This document shows positions 56,961-64,000 of a stretch of DNA of 64,000 nt, piece after piece; the first letter of the stretch is position 1, and each line of letters starts with the position of its first letter. The notes beneath the pieces were generated by a model. The model saw only the letters and a program-made list of their open reading frames with translations. It was not told the origin of the DNA and ran no database searches. The DNA is taken from contig NZ_CP128355.1 in assembly GCF_038789205.1 (NCBI RefSeq), positions 186,001 to 250,000 of the forward strand. Direction: 5' to 3'. Source of the stretch: Staphylococcus hsinchuensis. GTDB taxonomy: Bacteria > Bacillota > Bacilli > Staphylococcales > Staphylococcaceae. A program made the position numbers and the translations under genes.

Positions 56961-57033
56961 AAACATAGTAAAACATAGCGTTATGAAAAAGTCAACAAAA
57001 AACATAGCAAAACATAACAATATGTTATATAAT
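56961..57033. promoter_or_regulatory. Divergent promoter and operator array of the island switch
   Basis: AAACATAG occurs at 56961, 56971 and 57000, and AAACATAA at 57010: two pairs, each with 10-base spacing. Inverted TATGTTAT follows at 57021. The rightward -10 TATAAT (57028-57033) and a leftward -35 TTGACT (56995-56990) lie in the array, so a bound repressor would block both promoters. Confidence 0.6.
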
Positions 57034-57052
57034 CGCTTATGAGGTGATATAC

Positions 57053-57958
57053 TTGGATAAAATTGGAGTGGGCAAAAGAATCAAAAATATACGCCTTGAA
57101 CTTGGACAATCCATGACTAAATTCGGTGAAACTATTGATAAAAATAAATCTGTTAAGTCTGGCGTTGTATCAAATTGGGAAAATGGTAAGCAATTACCTA
57201 ATAAAAAAAGACTTCAAAAAATTGCCGAACTTGGTAATGTAAGTGTCGATTATTTATTACATGGTTTAGATGATAAAACTCTAAAAGTCGGAAAAGAATT
57301 TTACAACCATTTAATAGATATGTATCCAAATACTACGCATGACGGTAAGGCATTACGCTTTTTTGACGTAAATAAAAGAAATGACTTGATTATAAGAGGT
57401 ATAAACGCAGTTTTTAATGACCCTCTATATAGTGAGGAAGTACATACGATAGATGATATTGATGGACTATTTAATTATTGTTGGCCTATGCTAAACATAT
57501 TTGTAAATGAATACGAACGTGAACACATATCTAATCCAAACCTAATACATTCAATTAGGCGTAAGGTTCTGCAAATTTTAAGAGATTTAGAAAAATATGA
57601 CAGTGAAAAGAAAATAATGACGATTGAACCAAATACAAATAAGTTCCCTGAATTAAGCGATTCAATTATAAATGTGAATGCTATAAATAATTTAGACCCA
57701 AATCTATTAAAAGATATGCATGATTTATTTACTAATTTATATAGAATTTTAGATAAATATGAAATGAAATACCCCGATTTAGATACATTAAAAGACTACC
57801 CACAATTTTATGAAATAAGAGAAAATAACACTAAAAAATTATTCACTAACGATTTAATTAAAACAATTCAGCTAAGTAAATCGCAAGATATTGAATCATT
57901 TATAACTAAAAACATCGACGATATTCTAAGAGAATACCAAACGAATAGAAAGGAGTGA
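57053..57958 (+). CDS. stl: Stl-like master repressor
   Basis: A 301-residue protein that starts at TTG 57053, five bases after GAGGTGA. Residues 1-65 form an XRE HTH (GKRIKNIRLELGQSMTKFGE...VSNWENGKQLPNKKRLQKIAELGNVSVDYLL). The remaining 230 residues are helical without a LexA-type protease motif. SaPI Stl proteins are relieved by binding a helper-phage protein rather than by SOS cleavage, and the C-terminal region here would set the inducer. It ends six bases before int. Confidence 0.8.
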   Translation: MDKIGVGKRIKNIRLELGQSMTKFGETIDKNKSVKSGVVSNWENGKQLPNKKRLQKIAELGNVSVDYLLHGLDDKTLKVGKEFYNHLIDMYPNTTHDGKALRFFDVNKRNDLIIRGINAVFNDPLYSEEVHTIDDIDGLFNYCWPMLNIFVNEYEREHISNPNLIHSIRRKVLQILRDLEKYDSEKKIMTIEPNTNKFPELSDSIINVNAINNLDPNLLKDMHDLFTNLYRILDKYEMKYPDLDTLKDYPQFYEIRENNTKKLFTNDLIKTIQLSKSQDIESFITKNIDDILREYQTNRKE

Positions 57959-57964
57959 TTATAA

Positions 57965-59176
57965 ATGTGGTATGAGGAATACACCGATAAACATGGCCAA
58001 CTTAAATATCGGTTTTATGAGAAGTATAAAGACCCCTACACAGATAAATGGCGACGGGTTTGCGTCAATATGAATAAAAAGGGTAAGCAATCACAAAAAG
58101 AGGCTCAGAGACGCTTAAATGAGCGTATAGAGGCTAAGATTAAGGATAAAACACCGAACAACATTAAAACTTTAACATTTCATCAGTTATGTGATGAGTG
58201 GTTAGATACGTATAAAAAAACTTCTGGTGCAAAACAAACAACGATTGTTTTAAGAAAATGTAACATTAAATTTATAAAAAAATATATCCCTAAAGATGTT
58301 CTAGTAAAGAATATTAATAATGTGATATTACAAGAATTTATTGATGAGGCTCATAAAGAAGTCTCGCATGCTTATTTAACGCATAACTGGTCAACAGTTA
58401 AAAACATATTAAATTATGCTAAAAATCACTATGACATTAATAATATTGACTTTATAGATAGAGTTATCATACCTAAAAAAGCTAAATCTAGGGAAGAAAT
58501 AAAAGCAAAACGTGAGAATTATCTGGAAAAGCATGAGATTGATAAACTTGTAGAAAATATTTATAATTCGATTGATGAAACTGATGTAAAAGCAAATAAA
58601 CAAAACCTATTAATGACATCATATATTGTTGAATTTTTAGCATTAAACGGTATGCGTGTAGGCGAACTGTTAGCAATACAACCTAAGAACATAGATTTTA
58701 AAAATAAAACGCTTGAGATTGATGGAACGATACATTGGACAAAACAAGGCAATGGATACGGAATCAAAGATACAACTAAAACCGAATCTTCTTATAGAAC
58801 CATTTCTTTAACTTCAAGAAGTTGCGACATACTAAAAAAAGCAATGTTACAAAATAAAAAGCTAGCTCAATGGGAACCAAAATATAACGATAGAGGTTTT
58901 ATATTTACAAACATAAAAGGTAATCCTCTAAATACAGTTTCAATAAATAAAATTGTTCAGAAATCTGCAAAAAACGTATGCATTAAAAAGCATATATCCA
59001 GTCACTCCATGCGTCACAGCCACATCTCTATGCTTTCACAATTAGGTGTGTCATTAAAAGCTATTATGGAACGTGTCGGACACACCGACCATAATACAAC
59101 TTTAAAAATTTATTCTCATGTTACTGAACAAATGGATAAAGACATGATGAATAAATTAGAAAAAATAAGCAAATAA
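57965..59176 (+). CDS. int: Tyrosine-family integrase
   Basis: A 403-residue recombinase. An N-terminal arm-binding domain (about 1-60) precedes a SAM-like core-binding domain (65-165) and the catalytic domain with Arg in LNGMRVGELL, His-x-x-Arg in HSMRHSH near 347-351, and the nucleophile in LKIYSHV near 383. It starts behind AAAGGAGTGA. The gene ends 125 bases before attR, so it should catalyse integration into and excision from araB. Confidence 0.95.
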   Translation: MWYEEYTDKHGQLKYRFYEKYKDPYTDKWRRVCVNMNKKGKQSQKEAQRRLNERIEAKIKDKTPNNIKTLTFHQLCDEWLDTYKKTSGAKQTTIVLRKCNIKFIKKYIPKDVLVKNINNVILQEFIDEAHKEVSHAYLTHNWSTVKNILNYAKNHYDINNIDFIDRVIIPKKAKSREEIKAKRENYLEKHEIDKLVENIYNSIDETDVKANKQNLLMTSYIVEFLALNGMRVGELLAIQPKNIDFKNKTLEIDGTIHWTKQGNGYGIKDTTKTESSYRTISLTSRSCDILKKAMLQNKKLAQWEPKYNDRGFIFTNIKGNPLNTVSINKIVQKSAKNVCIKKHISSHSMRHSHISMLSQLGVSLKAIMERVGHTDHNTTLKIYSHVTEQMDKDMMNKLEKISK

Positions 59177-59208
59177 ATAAGGACAGAAATTGCAAAACTT
59201 TCACAAGT

Positions 59209-59230
59209 TGCCCTTTTTCTGCCCTTTTTT
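59209..59230. repeat. Right-end integrase arm-site candidates
   Basis: TGCCCTTTTT at 59209 and 59220, 11 bases apart in direct order, about 90 bases inside attR. They match the left-end copies. Confidence 0.55.
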
Positions 59231-59292
59231 TATGTTAAAAATAACCTTAAATCGCTATAAAACCTTTTGTTAAGCCTTTTTAATTTATATCG

Positions 59293-59315
59293 TTATTATT
59301 CAAATGTATTAAATA
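59293..59315 (+). other. attR of the island
   Basis: The island arm TTATTATT (59293-59300), the centre CAAATGT (59301-59307) and the chromosomal arm ATTAAATA. araB sequence resumes at the centre. Confidence 0.8.
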
Positions 59316-59557
59316 AAGAAGTTGTCGTCATTGATTCTACCAACGCTACCGCTTTAGGTGCGGCAATGCTAGGTGCCACTGTAGGAGGCGCTTATAATTC
59401 TTTACGAGAAACTGTTGAGTATATGAAACAACCTGTTTATTATCGAAAGCAACCCAATCCAGATAAAGTCACAGCCTATCAAAAACAGTTCGAACGTTAC
59501 AAAGCTCTTCACGATCTACTCGGCCAATCATATCCACATCTCTCACGATTAAAATAA
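59304..59557 (+). pseudogene. araB: L-ribulokinase, 3' remnant
   Basis: The last 85 residues of AraB, from NVLNKEVVVIDSTNATALGAAMLG to the natural stop. The frame matches the 5' part exactly across the CAAATGT centre. It has no start of its own that I would trust. Confidence 0.9.
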
Positions 59558-59590
59558 AAACGGCGCATATATAAATGCACCGTTTTTTTA
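59556..59590. terminator. Terminator after araB, shared with the DUF805 gene
   Basis: AAAACGGCGCAT and ATGCACCGTTTT arms with A and T runs. It lies between convergent araB and the DUF805 gene. Confidence 0.8.
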
Positions 59591-60172
59591 TTAAATGTTT
59601 GAATTATACTGATTATTTACATGGTTATTTTGTGAATGATATTTTGGACTTGGACCATATTTATTATTATTAGGTTCACTGTCCAATAAAGTAATTACAA
59701 AATTATAAATGCCTAAACCTATCATAATTAAATAAATAATTAATGAAAACAAGATACTAACGACACTATTGAATTCTGGATCCATTGAAGAAATAATGAT
59801 GAGAATAATGTATCCAAAAATACCTGCGCCAATACCAATTAAAGGCATAAGCATCGAACGGCCAGTATCATGAAATCTTCTCACTAATATAGAGATATTT
59901 GGAATAAATGTTGCTAATGCATACAAGATAAGGTATATCCAAGCTAAAAATAATACAATTAAACCTATCGTACCAACGCCACCATTGTTATCACCAAAAC
60001 CAGCGATAGCCATAACCATTCCGATAAATATTAAGGCATAGGCTGGTATCATAAAGATTATATGCCATAGCGTCATATACCAGTATTCACTTCTACGAGA
60101 GCGTCCCTTGAAATTAACATAGTTTTGCCAGAAAAGCTTCAAAGCTTCCTTAAAACCTACTTTTTTCTCCAT
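59591..60172 (-). CDS. DUF805 membrane protein
   Basis: A 193-residue protein. The DUF805 opening LFWQNYVNFKGRSRRSEYWY is followed by four helices and the RRFHDTGRS motif near residue 93, then an Asn-rich tail. The function of the family is unknown. Confidence 0.85.
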   Translation of the reverse strand: MEKKVGFKEALKLFWQNYVNFKGRSRRSEYWYMTLWHIIFMIPAYALIFIGMVMAIAGFGDNNGGVGTIGLIVLFLAWIYLILYALATFIPNISILVRRFHDTGRSMLMPLIGIGAGIFGYIILIIISSMDPEFNSVVSILFSLIIYLIMIGLGIYNFVITLLDSEPNNNKYGPSPKYHSQNNHVNNQYNSNI

Positions 60173-60389
60173 AAGTCCCCTACTTTTTATTTATAATTAT
60201 TAGATAGTAACAATATGTACAATTAACAAATTTATGTATATTTAGGGTATATGTATTTATTGATACATAGTACTTATCTAATACATTTATAGTTTAACAA
60301 AACTAGTTATAAAAAGTAATATTATTTTTCAAAAATATTTAAAGTACCAACTTTATCTTAAAATTACACTTAGCGATGGAGGCATAATA

Positions 60390-60998
60390 ATGGATTTTTT
60401 AACAAGAGATACGTGTTCAATTGCAAAAGATTTATTAGGCGTTCGCGTGATATTCCAAGATGATATACATACCTATACAGGTTATATCGTTGAAACCGAA
60501 GCCTATCTCGGGTTTAAAGACAGAGCCGCACATGGATATAATGGCAAACAAACACCTAAAGTTCGCTCATTGTATAAATCAGGTGGTACAATTTACGGAC
60601 ATGTTATGCACACACATTTACTAATCAACTTTGTAACTCAAGCAGAAGGTGTACCAGAAGGAGTGCTCATCAGAGCAGTAGAACCTGAGGATAACATTGA
60701 AACGATGCAATTAAACAGAGGTAAGAGGGGTTACGAATTAACCAATGGCCCCGGTAAATGGACGAAAGCATTTAATATACCAAGACACCTCGATGGCTCT
60801 AGATTGAATGAAGGACGTCTCAAGATTGATACAAAGCGTCGAAAATTTCCACGTCATATTGACGAAAGTGCACGTGTTGGCATTCCTAATAAAGGCGAAT
60901 GGACCCATACACCCTTACGCTACACCGTACATGGTAATCCCTACGTTTCAAAAATGCGTAAATCAGACATGCAGTTACCAGAAGAAACATGGCGATAA
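60390..60998 (+). CDS. DNA-3-methyladenine glycosylase (AAG/MPG family)
   Basis: A 202-residue protein. Family marks are [25 protein letters not shown] with the catalytic Glu near residue 36, [16 protein letters not shown] and [12 protein letters not shown]. It removes alkylated or deaminated purines from DNA for base-excision repair. Starts behind GATGGAGG. Confidence 0.93.
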   Translation: MDFLTRDTCSIAKDLLGVRVIFQDDIHTYTGYIVETEAYLGFKDRAAHGYNGKQTPKVRSLYKSGGTIYGHVMHTHLLINFVTQAEGVPEGVLIRAVEPEDNIETMQLNRGKRGYELTNGPGKWTKAFNIPRHLDGSRLNEGRLKIDTKRRKFPRHIDESARVGIPNKGEWTHTPLRYTVHGNPYVSKMRKSDMQLPEETWR

Positions 60999-61043
60999 AA
61001 AAGAAGCAGAGACATGCATCTATGTCCCTGCTTCTTTTTATTT
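60999..61043. terminator. Bidirectional terminator
   Basis: AAGAAGCAGAGACAT pairs (one wobble) with ATGTCCCTGCTTCTT, with A/T runs outside. It serves the glycosylase and the NhaC-family gene. Confidence 0.85.
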
Positions 61044-61076
61044 AAATACTAAAAATTTTAATTTTCTTTAAAATTC

Positions 61077-62402
61077 CTACTTAGTCTTCTTTGGTCTATC
61101 TAATAATCCGAACTGAATTGTAATTACCGTACATAATATAAATATGACAGGATAGATTGAATATTGTAGCACATCTAAATAAGACACATGGCCGTATTTT
61201 TCTGCCATTAACATCCCACTATCGTGTGGTAAGACCATTAACGCACAACACGCGAATATATCGAGTAAGCTTGCCATGCGTTTAGGTGGAACTTTGTATT
61301 CATCGCCGATTTCTTTAGCGATCGGTGCTGAAATAATAATTGCTAACGTATTATGAGAAAGCGCTGCCGCTAAGATACCTGACATTAGACTGATTACATA
61401 TTCCGCACTTTTACGACCTTTAGCTTTTTCTTTCATCGTCTTGATAATCCAATCGATACCACCATAATATCTAATCAACGCGACTAATCCTGATACTAGG
61501 AAAGCGACTAAAAAGATTAAGAACATACTTTCCATGCCGTCTCCGATAGATTTCGTAAAATCAAACACTCCAAATTTGCCTTGCACGATACCAAGTAATC
61601 CTGCCATGATAATTCCAATAATTAATACGAGGACAACATCTAAACCTGCAATTGCTGCAACTAAGACGAATATATAAGGTAATATATTTAAAAAGTTAAA
61701 ACTTAAATCACCTTTTACATGACCTGTGCCACCTATAATTGCGTAAAATATCGCTGTGATAATTGCTGCAGGTACTGCTATTAAGACGTTCATTCTAAAT
61801 TTATCTTTCATTTTTGCACCGACACCGTTTGTAGCAGCAATCGTAGTATCTGAAATAATTGATAAATTGTCACCGAAATAAGCACCAGCTATAACTGCCG
61901 CACCGGCAGCAGCAACACTCAAATCAGCTGCTTGCGCAACGGCGACACCTACTGGTATAAAGGCTGCTTGTGCGCCTGTGGATGTACCTAATGTTAATGC
62001 TGCAAATCCACTCATAATGAATATACCAGGGATTAATAAACTCGGTGGTATAACAGATAATCCCATATTGACCATCGCTGTTTTACCGCCCATTTCAGAC
62101 GTAACTGTTGAAAATGCACCGGCAAGTAATAAGATCAACCCTAAATTTACAATACTTGAGTTACCTGCGTTTTCTGTAAAGATTTGTACCTTTTTTGCGA
62201 ATGACGTTTTGCGATCATAACATGTCCATGCTATAACAATCCCTATAAATACTGCAACATGACGTGGTAGCTGATTAAATGCATCTTCTTTGCCCATTAT
62301 TGTAAAGGTAATCCCTACCCCTATATATAATAGTAAAAAGATGACGAGCGGCAATAACGCCAAAGCACCATACTGCTTTTGACTTCTTAATGAATCAGAC
62401 AT
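61077..62402 (-). CDS. NhaC-family Na+/H+ antiporter
   Basis: A 441-residue protein with about twelve helices. Family motifs are LGTSTGAQAAFIPVG and GAYFGDNLSIISDTTIAATNG. It is the third NhaC-superfamily gene in the window and intact. Unlike the copy at 28233 it has no riboswitch. The family exchanges Na+ with H+, or with malate, lactate or other organic ions; the substrate is not visible. Confidence 0.82.
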   Translation of the reverse strand: MSDSLRSQKQYGALALLPLVIFLLLYIGVGITFTIMGKEDAFNQLPRHVAVFIGIVIAWTCYDRKTSFAKKVQIFTENAGNSSIVNLGLILLLAGAFSTVTSEMGGKTAMVNMGLSVIPPSLLIPGIFIMSGFAALTLGTSTGAQAAFIPVGVAVAQAADLSVAAAGAAVIAGAYFGDNLSIISDTTIAATNGVGAKMKDKFRMNVLIAVPAAIITAIFYAIIGGTGHVKGDLSFNFLNILPYIFVLVAAIAGLDVVLVLIIGIIMAGLLGIVQGKFGVFDFTKSIGDGMESMFLIFLVAFLVSGLVALIRYYGGIDWIIKTMKEKAKGRKSAEYVISLMSGILAAALSHNTLAIIISAPIAKEIGDEYKVPPKRMASLLDIFACCALMVLPHDSGMLMAEKYGHVSYLDVLQYSIYPVIFILCTVITIQFGLLDRPKKTK

Positions 62403-62533
62403 ATTTTTACTCCTTATTTCCTATTATTTCACTATGATATATATTATATCAAAAATCGCTTTTCGTCATTAAAAATGTTTAGTGATTTATATAATTATTA
62501 TATTTTTTCCTAGCATCTATAGTTTTTTTTATG

Positions 62534-62569
62534 TATAATAGCTATCGTGGGTTTTTGTAAACGTTTTCT
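62534..62569 (+). promoter_or_regulatory. gltS promoter with cre site
   Basis: TATAAT (62534-62539) is followed by the consensus cre TGTAAACGTTTTCT (62556-62569). The cre lies downstream of the start of transcription, where CcpA can act as a roadblock. The -35 is weak. Confidence 0.6.
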
Positions 62570-62635
62570 TAGATATATATTTTAACGGTCAATTTAACCT
62601 TTGTTTGAAGCTATATTTTAATAAGGGGGAAGAAT

Positions 62636-63844
62636 ATGTTAAAACTAGATGCTATTACAACGTTAGCGTTAGCAAGTGTCTTATATTTACTTGGTACATA
62701 TATTGCAAATAACGTCTCTATTTTACGTCGCTTATGTATTCCAGCACCTGTTATAGGCGGATTACTATTTTCTATACTTGTAGCGATTTTAGAATCATTA
62801 AACATAATTACAATCAAATTGGACTCGGAGTTTATTCAGAATTTCTTTATGATGGCCTTTTTCACTACAATAGGTCTCGGCGCTTCACTTAAATTATTAA
62901 AATTAGGTGGAAAGGTATTAATTTTATATTTTGTCTTTTGTGGCTTACTTGCCATCTGTCAGAATATCATTGGTGTTTCTCTAGCTAAAGTATTAAATAT
63001 ACCTCCTTTACTAGGTATGACTGCTGGTTCAATGTCAATGGAAGGTGGACACGGAAACGCTGCTGCTTACGGTAAGACATTACAAGAAATGGGTGTGGAT
63101 TCAGCTTTAACTGCAGCATTAGCGGCAGCTACACTCGGACTCGTGGCTGGCGGTTTAATTGGTGGCCCTGTCGTGAAATACTTGATTAAGAAATACAATT
63201 TAAAGCCAGAAGATATTCATGCTACTACGACAGACTACGGTAAAGTCGACGGTAATAAACATTTACATAATCGTATGAAACCAACTACTGTATTTATTAT
63301 ACAATTCACAATTATTGTAGTATGTATGGCGATTGGTTCATACATAGGAAACACTTTCTCTGATTTAACTGGCCAAAACATTCCAATCTATGTTGGTGCG
63401 ATGTTTGTAGCAGTTATAATTAGAAATATTTCAGAATATGGTAATTTAAATCTTATCGATATGAAAATCGTGGATAATATTAGCGATGTTTCTCTCGGAT
63501 TGTTCTTGTCAATCGCACTGATGAACATTAAGTTAACAGAAGTGTACCAACTCGCTATTCCACTTATTATTATCGTATTAGTACAAGTTATCTTTATCGT
63601 CTTATTTTCTGTCTTTGTTGTATTCCGTGGTCTCGGTAAAAACTATGACGCTGCCGTAATGATCGGCGGTTTCTTAGGACACGGTTTAGGTGCAACGCCT
63701 AATGCGATGGCAAACTTAGATGTTATTACTAAAAAGTTCGGTGCATCACCTAAAGCATATCTCGTTGTACCAATCGTAGGTGCATTTTTAATAGATTTAC
63801 TTGGTGTACCTATCGTGATGACATTTATAAATTTATTTAAATAA
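62636..63844 (+). CDS. gltS: Sodium/glutamate symporter
   Basis: A 402-residue protein of standard length with ten or more helices. GltS marks are RRLCIPAPVIGGLLFS near residue 34, TAGSMSMEGGHGNAAAYG near 128 and the C-terminal half-repeat GGFLGHGLGATPNAMANLD. It takes up glutamate with Na+. A cre site in its leader suggests catabolite control. Confidence 0.93.
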   Translation: MLKLDAITTLALASVLYLLGTYIANNVSILRRLCIPAPVIGGLLFSILVAILESLNIITIKLDSEFIQNFFMMAFFTTIGLGASLKLLKLGGKVLILYFVFCGLLAICQNIIGVSLAKVLNIPPLLGMTAGSMSMEGGHGNAAAYGKTLQEMGVDSALTAALAAATLGLVAGGLIGGPVVKYLIKKYNLKPEDIHATTTDYGKVDGNKHLHNRMKPTTVFIIQFTIIVVCMAIGSYIGNTFSDLTGQNIPIYVGAMFVAVIIRNISEYGNLNLIDMKIVDNISDVSLGLFLSIALMNIKLTEVYQLAIPLIIIVLVQVIFIVLFSVFVVFRGLGKNYDAAVMIGGFLGHGLGATPNAMANLDVITKKFGASPKAYLVVPIVGAFLIDLLGVPIVMTFINLFK

Positions 63845-63863
63845 ATACGGAGTAAACAAATAT

Positions 63864-63904
63864 AAAAAGAGTCTGAGACAAAAATAAGTGTCTCAGACTC
63901 TTTA
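63864..63904 (+). terminator. Terminator of gltS
   Basis: AAAGAGTCTGAGACA and TGTCTCAGACTCTTT are perfect arms. This is the same hairpin type as at 25372-25408. Confidence 0.8.
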
Positions 63905-64000
63905 TCAATGTGGCAGTAGATGTCTGAATTGAAAATACGCTTAGAACAAGCTTTTTTCAATCCTAGTCATCCTTGCCGGGGTGGGACTACGAAATTTCTA
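63905..64000. repeat. Staphylococcal intergenic repeat, running off the window
   Basis: It contains TTGCCGGGGTGGGACTACGA, a motif recurrent in staphylococcal intergenic regions, next to the terminator. No ORF. Confidence 0.4.

Larger units (their letters stand above)
47988..59308. mobile_element. SaPI-like phage-inducible chromosomal island inserted in araB
   Basis: An 11.3-kb element bounded by the direct repeat CAAATGTA. Reading from the right: tyrosine integrase and Stl-like repressor (plus strand), then divergent Str-like and Xis-like regulators, a replication helicase, an iteron origin, a primase-polymerase, and a packaging block with CpmB-like and TerS proteins. It ends with a RinA/ArpU-like regulator. 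Genes for large terminase, portal, major capsid, lysis and tail fibre are absent, so it is a satellite rather than a prophage. No toxin or resistance gene is recognised. Confidence 0.9.

Noticed and set aside
47988-59308. Complete prophage
   Set aside because: No portal, capsid, large terminase, tail-fibre or lysis genes; gene set and size match a satellite island.

Overview
The window is a low-GC chromosome segment from a Staphylococcus, probably a coagulase-negative species that I cannot name from sequence alone. The evidence is gene content and order. A CHAP amidase, a 2-hydroxyacid dehydrogenase, a glucosaminidase, fdhA with a DUF1641 gene, an LCP ligase, an inositol-phosphatase-like gene and the sRNA RsaI occur in the order I recall from S. 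aureus. A mupG-murQ-murP-murR operon, the hut cluster without hutH, and spdC next to rpiA are also staphylococcal.

Layout. 1-8 kb: a broken nhaC with an opine-dehydrogenase-like partner, a WalR-box-preceded CHAP amidase, an SMR efflux pair, two oxidoreductases and a glucosaminidase. 8-14 kb: formate dehydrogenase (frameshifted), an LCP ligase (frameshifted), an IMPase family protein and rsaI. 14-24 kb: a CPBP protease, the CcpA-controlled N-acetylmuramate recycling operon, alkaline phosphatase and an amino-acid permease. 24-33 kb: small membrane proteins, a HAD phosphatase, a BASS transporter, a duplicated HMA-like protein, an NhaC-family transporter under a SAM-I riboswitch, a flavin reductase, an SDR and an M20 hydrolase. 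33-39 kb: the histidine-utilisation cluster. 39-47 kb: spdC, rpiA, a MOSC protein, galM and a NatAB-type ABC exporter.

48-59.3 kb: an 11.3-kb phage-inducible chromosomal island (PICI, SaPI-like) inserted in araB. It has the SaPI plan: integrase and Stl-like repressor facing one way; Str-like and Xis-like regulators, a helicase, an iteron origin, a primase-polymerase and a packaging module (CpmB-like protein, terS) facing the other. It has no large terminase, portal, capsid or tail-fibre genes and no recognisable virulence or resistance cargo, so it should depend on a helper phage. Both integration junctions can be read, and joining them rebuilds a symmetric attP core and paired integrase arm sites. 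59.5-64 kb returns to core genome: DUF805, 3-methyladenine glycosylase, another NhaC-family antiporter and gltS.

Four chromosomal genes are interrupted: nhaC by one in-frame TGA, fdhA by a 10-bp tandem duplication, the LCP gene by a 2-bp step in an (AT)5 tract, and araB by the island. The fdhA and LCP lesions lie in short repeats that could revert. Carbon-catabolite sites (cre) precede rsaI, mupG, the permease and gltS. No rRNA, tRNA or CRISPR was seen.
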